Below are positions 8,578-16,602 of a stretch of DNA of 64,000 nt, one piece after another (position 1 is the first letter of the stretch; each line of letters opens with the position of its first letter). This stretch comes from JBNKZU01 sp050301795 (lineage in GTDB: Bacteria; Pseudomonadota; Gammaproteobacteria; Thiohalomonadales; Thiohalomonadaceae). Location: positions 29,328-93,327 of the forward strand of contig JBNKZU010000043.1 of assembly GCA_050301795.1 (NCBI GenBank). Direction: 5' to 3'. The position numbers and the translations under genes were made by a program. The notes below the pieces were generated by a model, which was not told where the DNA came from, did not search any database, and saw only the letters and a program-made list of their open reading frames with translations.

Positions 8578-9153
8578 TTAGAGGTTATCGATCCCAATCA
8601 TCTTGGATTTGTTTTTCTCACTCTCTTCCTTGGCTTGATGTTTGAGTTTGATGTCTGAGTAGATGATGACCAACTCTTTATTGTGACAGGTGAGATCGAT
8701 CTGCTTCCCGTTTTGAATGAAGATAAGCTGTCCATATTTCTCTTCATTCCATTCAGTTTTTCCAAGCAGACCACCAAGTACCGGATCTGTAATCTTTTTA
8801 GTCAGGTCGGTGATCTTTCCGAAGAGGTTTTTATTCTCATCGTTCATGTATTTATTCTTCAGGCTCATCTTTAGTCGATAGTGCATGTTGATGCACTCGT
8901 CATAGGAGCGATAGACACCTGATGCACCGATTTCGCTGATTTCGCTAGTCGAAGGCAATACTTTCACATAGTAGTCGGTAAATGCGTTGACCTCTTTGGG
9001 CGGAGAAAGATAGTTGCGTCCTTCGGCGTCGGCCTGTTTGCTGGTTACAGATATCTTCTGTCCTAGATTGAAACCGAAGGCTCCTGAAATATCGGCAGCA
9101 AACGAGGTCGCTGGTACCGATAAGATCCCCATCAAAATGAAGACAAACCTCAT
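8578..9153 (-). CDS. Secreted periplasmic protein of unknown function
   Basis: The 191-residue protein begins with a Sec signal peptide (MRFVFILMGILSVPATSFAAD). The mature part opens with GAFGFNLGQ, a motif seen in small periplasmic proteins that mention 'model' or 'GAFG..LG' starts, and contains two cysteines (DECIN; LTCHN) that could form a disulfide. The C-terminus is lysine-rich and charged. I do not recognise a functional family. It is monocistronic, convergent with the LytTR operon, and shares its terminator. Confidence 0.65.
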   Translation of the reverse strand: MRFVFILMGILSVPATSFAADISGAFGFNLGQKISVTSKQADAEGRNYLSPPKEVNAFTDYYVKVLPSTSEISEIGASGVYRSYDECINMHYRLKMSLKNKYMNDENKNLFGKITDLTKKITDPVLGGLLGKTEWNEEKYGQLIFIQNGKQIDLTCHNKELVIIYSDIKLKHQAKEESEKNKSKMIGIDNL

Positions 9154-9424
9154 GCTTTAACCTCTATCTTGTTGTTTTGTTTGTACTGACTTAAAACAGT
9201 TTTATGTTTATGAAGATAGTACATGACGATATGGTGTCTCGCCACCCTTAAAAGCCAGTTAATCAAGATCTTCCCTCCCCAAAATAGGGCATTTCATCAC
9301 ACTAACTAGAATTATAGCGGTGTTCACCATCAATGCATTACCGGTAAGCAACGGTTGTTGTTCAGAATCAGGTGTGTTTTTAGTCGATTTGGTTGGCTTG
9401 ATACCGAGGATTCAAGGTGAGTGA

Positions 9425-10594
9425 TTACTTACGTGCTACCGTCTGTTGAGAGGGTTCATTAACGATACGTATCGTCGTGATTTCTGGAGGAGCCAGAAAG
9501 CGAAACGGAGGCCCCCATGTTCCCGTACCACGGTTGACGTAGATACTCGCACCACTATCTAACGAATAGTGACCATATAGATATGGAAATACGATCTTCA
9601 CCAACGCCGTGAATGGAAAGACCTGTCCAGCATGAGTATGCCCTGAGAGTTGCAAATCAAACTCATGAGACGACGCTTCTTCAACATGCGGTTGGTGCTT
9701 GAGTAGTATGGTGTATTTGTTGGTATCTACGGTATTGAGTAGTGAGATCTCATCATGCTCTCTTTTTAGGTTAAAACGCTGATGTGTTTTATCCACCACA
9801 CCGACAAGGTTTAGGGCATCTGCAATCGTTGCGGTTTGATCGTAAAGCAGCGTAAACCCGGATTTTTTAATAAATTCAATGCTTTGCTGGATGCCGTAAT
9901 AGTACTCATGGTTACCAACGATGGCATATTTACCCAAAGGAGCATTAATAGAAGAGAGGATGGTTTGGATCTCAGTGGGGTTATTGATCCCTCGATCCAG
10001 CAGGTCTCCGGTCGAGATGAGAATGTCAGGCTTGATGGTGTTGATGATCTGTTTGATTTGCTCGGCCTTCTTAACCCCGGTCATTGAACTGAAGTGCACA
10101 TCAGAGATCTGAGCAATAGTGAATTGGTGAATATGTGCTGGAAGCTTATTCGTTGTAAATCTCACCTCATTGACTCCGATGCTCTCTGCCTCAAAACGGC
10201 CGTAGAAGAGGGTGATCGCACTGAGTGTCATCGTAAAAATCAAAAGATATCTTGCTGTATGCGGGTGAGGGGCTATCCCTGTTTTTTCAGTGAGATACAG
10301 AACGATATCGGCGGTTCCGTGGATGACCAGAAACAGGAACAGAAAGGCCAGCCAGCTATAGCCGGTAAAGCCGAAAATTAGTCCAAGCTGCTGAAATCCG
10401 GTTTTGGTGAAGATGGCCGCTGCTATTGGCGCGAGTAATAACAAAACCACAACCAGGCGCAGAAGCAGTGATGGGAGCGTGCCGAGTGAGGTTAATACAT
10501 TTTGATGCTTTTTGATGAGGTAGTAGTTCATCAGGCTGTAGACTGAGATCGCTACCACAAAAAAGAGCAGGAATGAGAGGGTTTCGGGCTTCAT
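9425..10594 (-). CDS. Membrane-anchored metallophosphoesterase
   Basis: I place the start at ATG 10594 (389 residues). An upstream in-frame TTG at 10639 would overlap argE by 14 bp and adds no domain. About five membrane helices occupy the first 150 residues. A calcineurin-like phosphoesterase domain follows with metal-binding motifs ISDVHFSS (DxH), STGDLLDRG (GDxxD), IVGNHEYYYG (GNHE) and LSGHTHAGQ (GHTHxGQ). This is the YkuE/YaeI-like class, some members of which act on UDP- or lipid-linked pyrophosphates; the substrate here is unknown. The gene directly follows argE on the same strand. Confidence 0.85.
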   Translation of the reverse strand: MKPETLSFLLFFVVAISVYSLMNYYLIKKHQNVLTSLGTLPSLLLRLVVVLLLLAPIAAAIFTKTGFQQLGLIFGFTGYSWLAFLFLFLVIHGTADIVLYLTEKTGIAPHPHTARYLLIFTMTLSAITLFYGRFEAESIGVNEVRFTTNKLPAHIHQFTIAQISDVHFSSMTGVKKAEQIKQIINTIKPDILISTGDLLDRGINNPTEIQTILSSINAPLGKYAIVGNHEYYYGIQQSIEFIKKSGFTLLYDQTATIADALNLVGVVDKTHQRFNLKREHDEISLLNTVDTNKYTILLKHQPHVEEASSHEFDLQLSGHTHAGQVFPFTALVKIVFPYLYGHYSLDSGASIYVNRGTGTWGPPFRFLAPPEITTIRIVNEPSQQTVARK

Positions 10595-10625
10595 CTGATT
10601 CAATATTGTGTTTTGATGATCGAAT

Positions 10626-11792
10626 TCAACACTTATCAATGCAGAAGTGATGGATCATTTGACTAAAGAGTCTATTTGCCAATGTGATCTGCTCCATACT
10701 GACATATTCGTTAGGTTGATGTGCCTGTTGAATGCTTCCTGGTCCCATAATGATGCTCTCTTTTCCCATCTGATTAAAGAAAGGGCCTTCGGTACTATAG
10801 GCGACGGTCGAGGCTTTATAACCACTGAATTTTTCAGCGCTTTGGACGATATCCGATTGAAGGCTGGTGTGGAGTGGTGGCGCCCCATCAAACAGGATTT
10901 GATGCTCAAATTGCAATTTGCTGCCAGTTAATGCGGTCGTCACACGCTCTTTGAGCATGTTACGCAACTCTTCAATGCTCATTCCAGGTAGGGGACGCAG
11001 ATCGATTTGTAGTTCACACTCTCCACAGATGCGATTCGGGCTATCGCCGCCTTTGATATGTCCGAAATTGAGGGTGGGATAGGGAACCTCAAATTCATGG
11101 TTGGCATACTCTTGCTGTAGCTCCTTACGCCACTTCATCAATGCCGAAATCACCTCGACCATTCCTTCCATGGCGTTAACACCGTGACGAGGGTCGCTAG
11201 AGTGTCCGGCTTTGCCAATTAAGCGAATACCATCCATCATCATTCCTTTGTGAGCATGAATCGGGTGTAGTTCGGTTGCCTCGCCAATAATGACATGCTT
11301 GCCTGGAATAATGATCTGATCCAAGAGTGCCTTGGCACCGCTCATGGTGCTCTCTTCATCTGCGGTGGCTACGACAGTTAACGGGTGTTTGAACTGATTG
11401 GCATCAAATTGTCGTATGGCTTCAATGACAACAGCAAAAAATCCCTTCATGTCGGTCGTTCCAAGACCGTAAAAGCGATTATCGCGTTGTTCTAACTTAA
11501 AAGGGTCGCTCTGCCAGCGATCTGGATTGCACGGAACAGTGTCAGTATGGCCAGAAAGTATCAGCCCATCGTTAGACTCCTGATTGCCAAGTGTTGCAAT
11601 CAGATTGGCTTTCTCAGGATGGTGAGCCAAATGCTGGATATGGATGGAAAAGCCCAACTGCTCCAACCACTCGGCAAGTAGATGAATCACATCAATATTT
11701 CCACTATCGTAAGCATCGCTTACGCTGCTTATTGAAGGCGTCGCAATCAGCTGGCTCATTAGCTGTTGTTGTGAAAGATTGATGTGTTTCAT
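10626..11792 (-). CDS. argE: Acetylornithine deacetylase (ArgE), M20 metallopeptidase family
   Basis: The 388-residue length matches ArgE (383 in E. coli). M20 motifs are in order: metal ligand SGHTDTVP, bridging Asp in GTTDMKGF, catalytic Glu pair in ATADEES, metal ligand in GEATELHP, and the dimerisation/lid region GKAGHSSDPRHGVNAME. The protein is expected to hydrolyse N-acetylornithine to ornithine and acetate in cytosolic arginine synthesis. Substrate specificity within M20A is not fully fixed by motifs, so succinyl-diaminopimelate desuccinylase is a less likely alternative. It is probably co-transcribed with the downstream phosphoesterase. Confidence 0.85.
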   Translation of the reverse strand: MKHINLSQQQLMSQLIATPSISSVSDAYDSGNIDVIHLLAEWLEQLGFSIHIQHLAHHPEKANLIATLGNQESNDGLILSGHTDTVPCNPDRWQSDPFKLEQRDNRFYGLGTTDMKGFFAVVIEAIRQFDANQFKHPLTVVATADEESTMSGAKALLDQIIIPGKHVIIGEATELHPIHAHKGMMMDGIRLIGKAGHSSDPRHGVNAMEGMVEVISALMKWRKELQQEYANHEFEVPYPTLNFGHIKGGDSPNRICGECELQIDLRPLPGMSIEELRNMLKERVTTALTGSKLQFEHQILFDGAPPLHTSLQSDIVQSAEKFSGYKASTVAYSTEGPFFNQMGKESIIMGPGSIQQAHQPNEYVSMEQITLANRLFSQMIHHFCIDKC

Positions 11793-11919
11793 TTCATATC
11801 GTTGGTGATTAAGGGTTGGTGATTTTAACAGAATATTAAGTCGTATATGGCAAAATGAAACTGCTATACTTAAAGGGCTATTTCTTGAATGTGTGCAAAT
11901 CTATCTTAGGGGGTGTGTG

Positions 11920-12747
11920 GTGGCTGAGAAGAAACAAAAATTAAAGAGACCAGCGAAGCCTAATAAGATCTCGAAGAAGGAGTATGAGAAAGAGTTGTTT
12001 CGATTACAGCTTGAACTCGTCAAACTTCAAGAGTGGGTAAAACAGGAAGGCTTGAAGGTTGTGGCCATCTTTGAAGGACGTGATGCCGCCGGAAAGGGTG
12101 GTGTCATTAAACGAATCACCCAACACCTGAATCCACGTATTGCCCGGGTTGTGGCGCTGCCGGCACCAACAGAGCGTGAACAAACACAGTGGTATTTTCA
12201 ACGCTATGTCCCCCATCTTCCTGCTGCTGGAGAGATCGTACTTTTTGACCGTAGCTGGTACAACCGGGCAGGTGTTGAAAAGGTAATGGGGTTCTGCACT
12301 GAAGAGGAGTATCAGGAGTTTCTGCGCTCATGCCCAGAGTTTGAACGGATGCTGGTTCGTTCTGGAATCGTTTTAATCAAGTACTGGTTCTCGGTATCGG
12401 ATGAGGAGCAGGAGCATCGATTCCAGAGTCGATTAGAAGAGCCTCACAAGCGCTGGAAGTTGAGTCCGATGGATCTGGAGTCACGGACACGTTGGGTAGA
12501 GTACTCAAAAGCAAAAGACAACATGTTTGCGCATACTGATATTAAACAGGCGCCATGGTATGTGGTTCATTCAGACATTAAAAAACATGCCAGGTTAAAT
12601 TGTATCTCCCATTTTTTAAGCATGATCCCTTATAAAGACCTGACACCAGAACCGATAGAATTGCCTGTTCGTCAGGATAGTGTCGGGTATGTTCGTCCCC
12701 CATTGACCGATCAAACCTTTATTCCGGAAATCTATCCTAAAAAGTGA
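11920..12747 (+). CDS. ppk2: Polyphosphate kinase 2 (PPK2 class I)
   Basis: I choose GTG 11920, six bases after an AGGGGG ribosome site, giving 275 residues. The PPK2 signature is clear: Walker A FEGRDAAGKGG near residues 55-65, Walker B/lid VLFDRSWYNRAGVEKVMGF, and EPHKRWKLSPMDLESR in the lid-helix region. The single-domain size fits class I, which phosphorylates nucleoside diphosphates (GDP or ADP) from polyphosphate. The protein is cytosolic. Its position is divergent from argE. Polyphosphate metabolism links functionally, but not by operon, to the pho/pst region at 50-61 kb. Confidence 0.9.
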   Translation: MAEKKQKLKRPAKPNKISKKEYEKELFRLQLELVKLQEWVKQEGLKVVAIFEGRDAAGKGGVIKRITQHLNPRIARVVALPAPTEREQTQWYFQRYVPHLPAAGEIVLFDRSWYNRAGVEKVMGFCTEEEYQEFLRSCPEFERMLVRSGIVLIKYWFSVSDEEQEHRFQSRLEEPHKRWKLSPMDLESRTRWVEYSKAKDNMFAHTDIKQAPWYVVHSDIKKHARLNCISHFLSMIPYKDLTPEPIELPVRQDSVGYVRPPLTDQTFIPEIYPKK

Positions 12748-12955
12748 GTGACAAGAGCAGTATGAAATTGATGATTCATTCTGTGATGATTGAATGCAAA
12801 GAAATGGGTATATGCTACCGATTAAGCGGTGCATGGTATGATTTAATATAAACAGTGAGCAATGACGCATTTGGGGTCAGTTATGTACTCCTGATGGATA
12901 ATAGCGATTATATTGCAAGTAATGATGAGGGTTGTTCTCCGTTTGGATGATTTGA

Positions 12956-14398
12956 TTGCAGACAATTAATACTATGCTGACAAACTATTCTCAAACGATA
13001 TCTGTAAAACAAAAACTTACCACGATTATTATCGGCGTGGCTATCTGTGCTTGTTCATTTATTATCGGTAATTCTGTGATCTCGATTATTAATCAGGTCA
13101 ATCATGAGAAGCAGTACTCTTTTCTCAATCAACAGTTATCTACCATTCGTGCTCGCCTTGAAGGTGAGATCAACTCAACACTCTATTTAACAACGGGATT
13201 AATTGCATACACATCTGCGCATCCTGATATAACACTCAATGAGTTCAATGAGCTGGCTGAGGAGATTATTCTTTTTAGTCGCAACATCAAAAACATCGGG
13301 CTTGCACCAAATAATGTGTTGAGCTATGTCTATCCTCTTCAAGGGAACGAGGCGGCAATTGGACTTGATTATCGTTCGAATCATCAGCAGTGGCCGGCTG
13401 TAGAACATATGATTAATGTCGGTAAAACAGTTGTTGCTGGCCCTGTAGATCTTGTGCAGGGAGGGCGAGCCTTTATCGCCAGATCCCCTATCTATATTAG
13501 AGACCAAAAACTAATCGAACAGGGGATAAAGCCAAAGTATTGGGGCTTGGTATCGATTGTTATTGAGGTTGATAAATTACTCAATTCAGCCGGGTTCGTT
13601 TCTGAAAATGATGAAACAAGGTTTGCACTTCTGGGACGTAATGCGACAGGTGTTGAAGGTGGAATGATCGCAGGAGATGAATCAGTACTTCAGTCGAACT
13701 CAGTTAGTCAGAAGGTGATGCTCCCCTATGGGCATTGGGTGATTACAGCCGCGCCGATTAATGGCTGGGATTTGCCTGCGAGCTACACTTACTTTCTCTA
13801 CAGTGTAAATACTATTGTTTCAATACTGTTTGGTGCCTTGGTGGGTATGCTGGTTTATGAGCGTAATCGCGGAATCGCAATGGCAACACATGACCCGTTG
13901 ACTGGATTGCCAAATAGACGACTGCTGCATGATCGGGTCGAAACCTCAATAAATCGCGCAAAACGCGACGAAATATACTTCACGCTCTTTTATGTTGATT
14001 TGAATGGATTTAAGAAAATTAATGATACCTACGGTCATGATGCCGGAGATCATGTACTGCTGGATATTAGTCACCGTCTGTTTAATCGTATTCGAGCGGA
14101 AGATACTGTGGCGCGTATCGGTGGTGATGAATTTATAATTCTGGCTATTGGAATGCATCAAAAGGATGAAATCAATCAATTCTCAAATAAACTAATCCGT
14201 ATGCTTAATGAGCCAGTATTTTATTCAGGCAAGATTCTTTCATTAAGTGCATCTGTAGGTGTTGCCACTTACCCGACAGATGGTAGTACAGTAGAACGAT
14301 TGCTTTTAAAGGCAGATAGCGATATGTATTTGTCAAAAGACAATCATTATCAGAAAGAAAACAATCTTGTCCATATGGAGTCGAGAAGAAGGGATTAA
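12956..14398 (+). CDS. CHASE-domain membrane diguanylate cyclase
   Basis: A TTG start at 12956 has GGAT upstream; ATG 12974 is an alternative six codons in. The 480-residue protein has a membrane helix near residues 24-46, an extracytoplasmic CHASE-like sensor (PIYIRDQKLIEQGIKPKYWG) to about 275, and a second helix (VNTIVSILFGALVGMLVY). A GGDEF domain from about 310 contains DPLTGLPNRR, active-site RIGGDEF and an inhibitory I-site RAED five residues before it. It should synthesise c-di-GMP with product inhibition. The gene converges on the DUF1302-like gene with a 4-bp overlap of stop codons. Confidence 0.9.
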   Translation: MQTINTMLTNYSQTISVKQKLTTIIIGVAICACSFIIGNSVISIINQVNHEKQYSFLNQQLSTIRARLEGEINSTLYLTTGLIAYTSAHPDITLNEFNELAEEIILFSRNIKNIGLAPNNVLSYVYPLQGNEAAIGLDYRSNHQQWPAVEHMINVGKTVVAGPVDLVQGGRAFIARSPIYIRDQKLIEQGIKPKYWGLVSIVIEVDKLLNSAGFVSENDETRFALLGRNATGVEGGMIAGDESVLQSNSVSQKVMLPYGHWVITAAPINGWDLPASYTYFLYSVNTIVSILFGALVGMLVYERNRGIAMATHDPLTGLPNRRLLHDRVETSINRAKRDEIYFTLFYVDLNGFKKINDTYGHDAGDHVLLDISHRLFNRIRAEDTVARIGGDEFIILAIGMHQKDEINQFSNKLIRMLNEPVFYSGKILSLSASVGVATYPTDGSTVERLLLKADSDMYLSKDNHYQKENNLVHMESRRRD

Positions 14399-15792
14399 AA
14401 GCTATACTTTGCCTCGATAAAGATCCGATCATTATCACCATAGCTTCCTATAGGAAAGAGTGACCCACTGTGGAACATTAAGACCCCGGCTGTAACACTC
14501 ATTGCATCAAAGAGATCATATTCCGCACTTAATCGGCTAAATCCTCCAGAGGTGAAATTCCAGTCGCCCTGCATAGTCATCGCCATAAGATGTAGACGGT
14601 TATACATTAAATCGCTGGTATATCGAATCGCAAATTGGCGGCTTACCTCTTCAATACCTACGGTAGCCAGCGAAAGCTTGTAGTCGTTAACGGTGCTTTG
14701 CGTCAGCTCTATGGTGAGGCTAGAGTTTTCGATACCTGAATACTCAACGCCAGCTAAGAGGTCACTTCGTTGATAATCAGGATTAACGGCACCGCTATAG
14801 CGAATACCATCAAAATGGGCAAACTCCCCTTTAAACAACCAACTCCCTTCAACAATGTTTGCGGCAATTCCTGACATGCTATAGCGACTGTATTCTCGAC
14901 GAGCACTTGCAGTGCCGAGTTGTGCGATATGTGGAGTGTCATCATAAAGGTCGGCATAATAGAGCGAGAGATCCCATCCACTAAAGCGACCATTCACCGC
15001 AAATGCGTATTCGGTATTATCCGGCGTGGATTCGGCTGGCAGCGCAGACGGAAAAGGATCGAACTCACTGCCATCATTTGGCAGACGCATCGGTCGGAAC
15101 TCTGGAATCGCCATGAATTTAAAGCCCCAATCACCATAATAGAGATCGACCCGAGCCATCGTCAGTGGCAGCCGTATATCTTCAATATCCGCCATACCGG
15201 GGGTGCGGTTATCGATTGGGTTTATCACATCGGTGACCCTGAGTGAGTCAGATTTTCCCCAGACCACGATCTGACGACCAATCTTTATATCGATGTTTTT
15301 ATTAAGGGTTCCTCTTATCCATGCTTCACCGATCTCACCATATTGTTGATCGGAGTCAACAAGTGTTTGAGGGTAGTTATTATCACGCAGAGAATAGATA
15401 AAATCATAACTGCCAGTGCCATCAATATGTGCCCGCCAATCTGGATTTAGGTCATAATCAATCTTTAAGCCAAGCCGTGTTTTAAGATTTGCAAAACCAC
15501 GAAAATCGGTTGCACCAACTGCAGGTGCTTTATGTGAGTAGGCATACTCACCTTTAAGGGCAATAGATCCATCTATTGTTAAAGGATTGGGTGTTGTGCT
15601 TTCTGGCGGCACGATCGTAGTGTTTGTGTTGTTATCAAACCCATCCATTAAGGTATCTACACTCTGCTCAGAGCCTGCTTCATCAAAACCCTCAAGCAGA
15701 GCGTCGATATCCTGATTCTCAGCATAGAGCACAGTGCTGGACAAGAGCAGTACGATTAAACTAAGGCGTGTAATGACCCTCTGTTTCATCAA
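14395..15792 (-). CDS. DUF1302-like outer-membrane beta-barrel protein
   Basis: The 465-residue protein has a signal peptide (VITRLSLIVLLLSSTVLYA), then two acidic repeats DALLEGFDE and DTLMDGFDN at about residues 30-52, a Thr/Pro linker, and a large beta-barrel. The segment IGRQIVVWGKSDSLRVTDVI followed by NP is typical of DUF1302-like barrels. It ends with an aromatic strand (FIEAKYSF). It is the last gene of an operon with a LolA-like carrier, an MMPL exporter and TetR, in the same family context as many RND/LolA-like loci. I infer an outer-membrane endpoint for a hydrophobic cargo. Confidence 0.75.
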   Translation of the reverse strand: MMKQRVITRLSLIVLLLSSTVLYAENQDIDALLEGFDEAGSEQSVDTLMDGFDNNTNTTIVPPESTTPNPLTIDGSIALKGEYAYSHKAPAVGATDFRGFANLKTRLGLKIDYDLNPDWRAHIDGTGSYDFIYSLRDNNYPQTLVDSDQQYGEIGEAWIRGTLNKNIDIKIGRQIVVWGKSDSLRVTDVINPIDNRTPGMADIEDIRLPLTMARVDLYYGDWGFKFMAIPEFRPMRLPNDGSEFDPFPSALPAESTPDNTEYAFAVNGRFSGWDLSLYYADLYDDTPHIAQLGTASARREYSRYSMSGIAANIVEGSWLFKGEFAHFDGIRYSGAVNPDYQRSDLLAGVEYSGIENSSLTIELTQSTVNDYKLSLATVGIEEVSRQFAIRYTSDLMYNRLHLMAMTMQGDWNFTSGGFSRLSAEYDLFDAMSVTAGVLMFHSGSLFPIGSYGDNDRIFIEAKYSF

Positions 15793-16590
15793 CTACAGCC
15801 CTTTTTCAATTCTGCGAATTGAAAACATCGACTCATCAAGATTCTGATTGAATTTGATGTTATTAAAGTTTAGTTCGGTACGATGTAGTGTTGTTCTTCC
15901 TTTTTTGGTTGTCATAGTGAGTTTACGGGCAACCCAAATACCATCAATCTTTTCGATAATCGGTGCTTCCATATACTTTAATTTACTGCCGTTATATTCC
16001 CAGTGAATGGCACGAATAACCATAAAGTTATCTTGACGTACAAATAGCATCGATTTTTCGTATCCACTCTCCTCTTTCTCTTCTTTGGTGCGTGGTTTCG
16101 ATTCGATAACCCAAACCTTATCGCCGTTAACATCCATCTCTTTCAAGATAGTGTAATCGTAACTATCCAGATCCTTACGAGTCATATCTGAGTAGTTAAA
16201 ATCTGATCCCATGAAGCTACCGCTTTTATCACTACTGGCAATACGCTTGCTTTTTCGTAGCGCCGGGAGGTAAAGCCATTGATCATCATCCTTGGATGGC
16301 TCGTCATAATCGTATGTTAAAAAGGCGGTGTTTTTAACATCTGCTGGTGAGAGGAAAAACATAATTCGCTGTTTATCATCACCTTTATCCTTTGTGTAAC
16401 TACGAATTGAGCGGATACGTTCATTACCGCTCTTATCGATTAACACCATCTGCATATCACTGATTTGGTTATCACCATCATCACGAGCATCAACCTTTTC
16501 CATAATGGCTCGTGCACTAAGGTCAGCGGCAACAGCAGACTGCATAAGGGGTAGTAGTGATACTAGAAACAGGGTAATTAATTTATTCAT
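15793..16590 (-). CDS. LolA-like outer membrane lipoprotein-sorting protein
   Basis: The 265-residue protein has a Sec signal peptide (LITLFLVSLLPLMQSAVAAD). The body has the PF17131-like pattern: LPALRKSKRIASSDKSGSF, then MGSDFNYSDM, and beta strands forming a LolA/LolB-like half-barrel. It sits between the MMPL exporter and the DUF1302-like barrel, 12 bp after the exporter gene. It is clearly of the same class as the protein at 4770, although sequence identity is low. Likely a periplasmic carrier of hydrophobic cargo delivered by the RND pump. Confidence 0.85.
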   Translation of the reverse strand: MNKLITLFLVSLLPLMQSAVAADLSARAIMEKVDARDDGDNQISDMQMVLIDKSGNERIRSIRSYTKDKGDDKQRIMFFLSPADVKNTAFLTYDYDEPSKDDDQWLYLPALRKSKRIASSDKSGSFMGSDFNYSDMTRKDLDSYDYTILKEMDVNGDKVWVIESKPRTKEEKEESGYEKSMLFVRQDNFMVIRAIHWEYNGSKLKYMEAPIIEKIDGIWVARKLTMTTKKGRTTLHRTELNFNNIKFNQNLDESMFSIRRIEKGL

Positions 16591-16602
16591 GTTATTGACT
16601 CC

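Noticed and set aside
10595..10639. TTG start of the metallophosphoesterase at 10639
   Set aside because: It overlaps argE and adds 15 residues with no domain; ATG 10594 begins directly before the first membrane helix.
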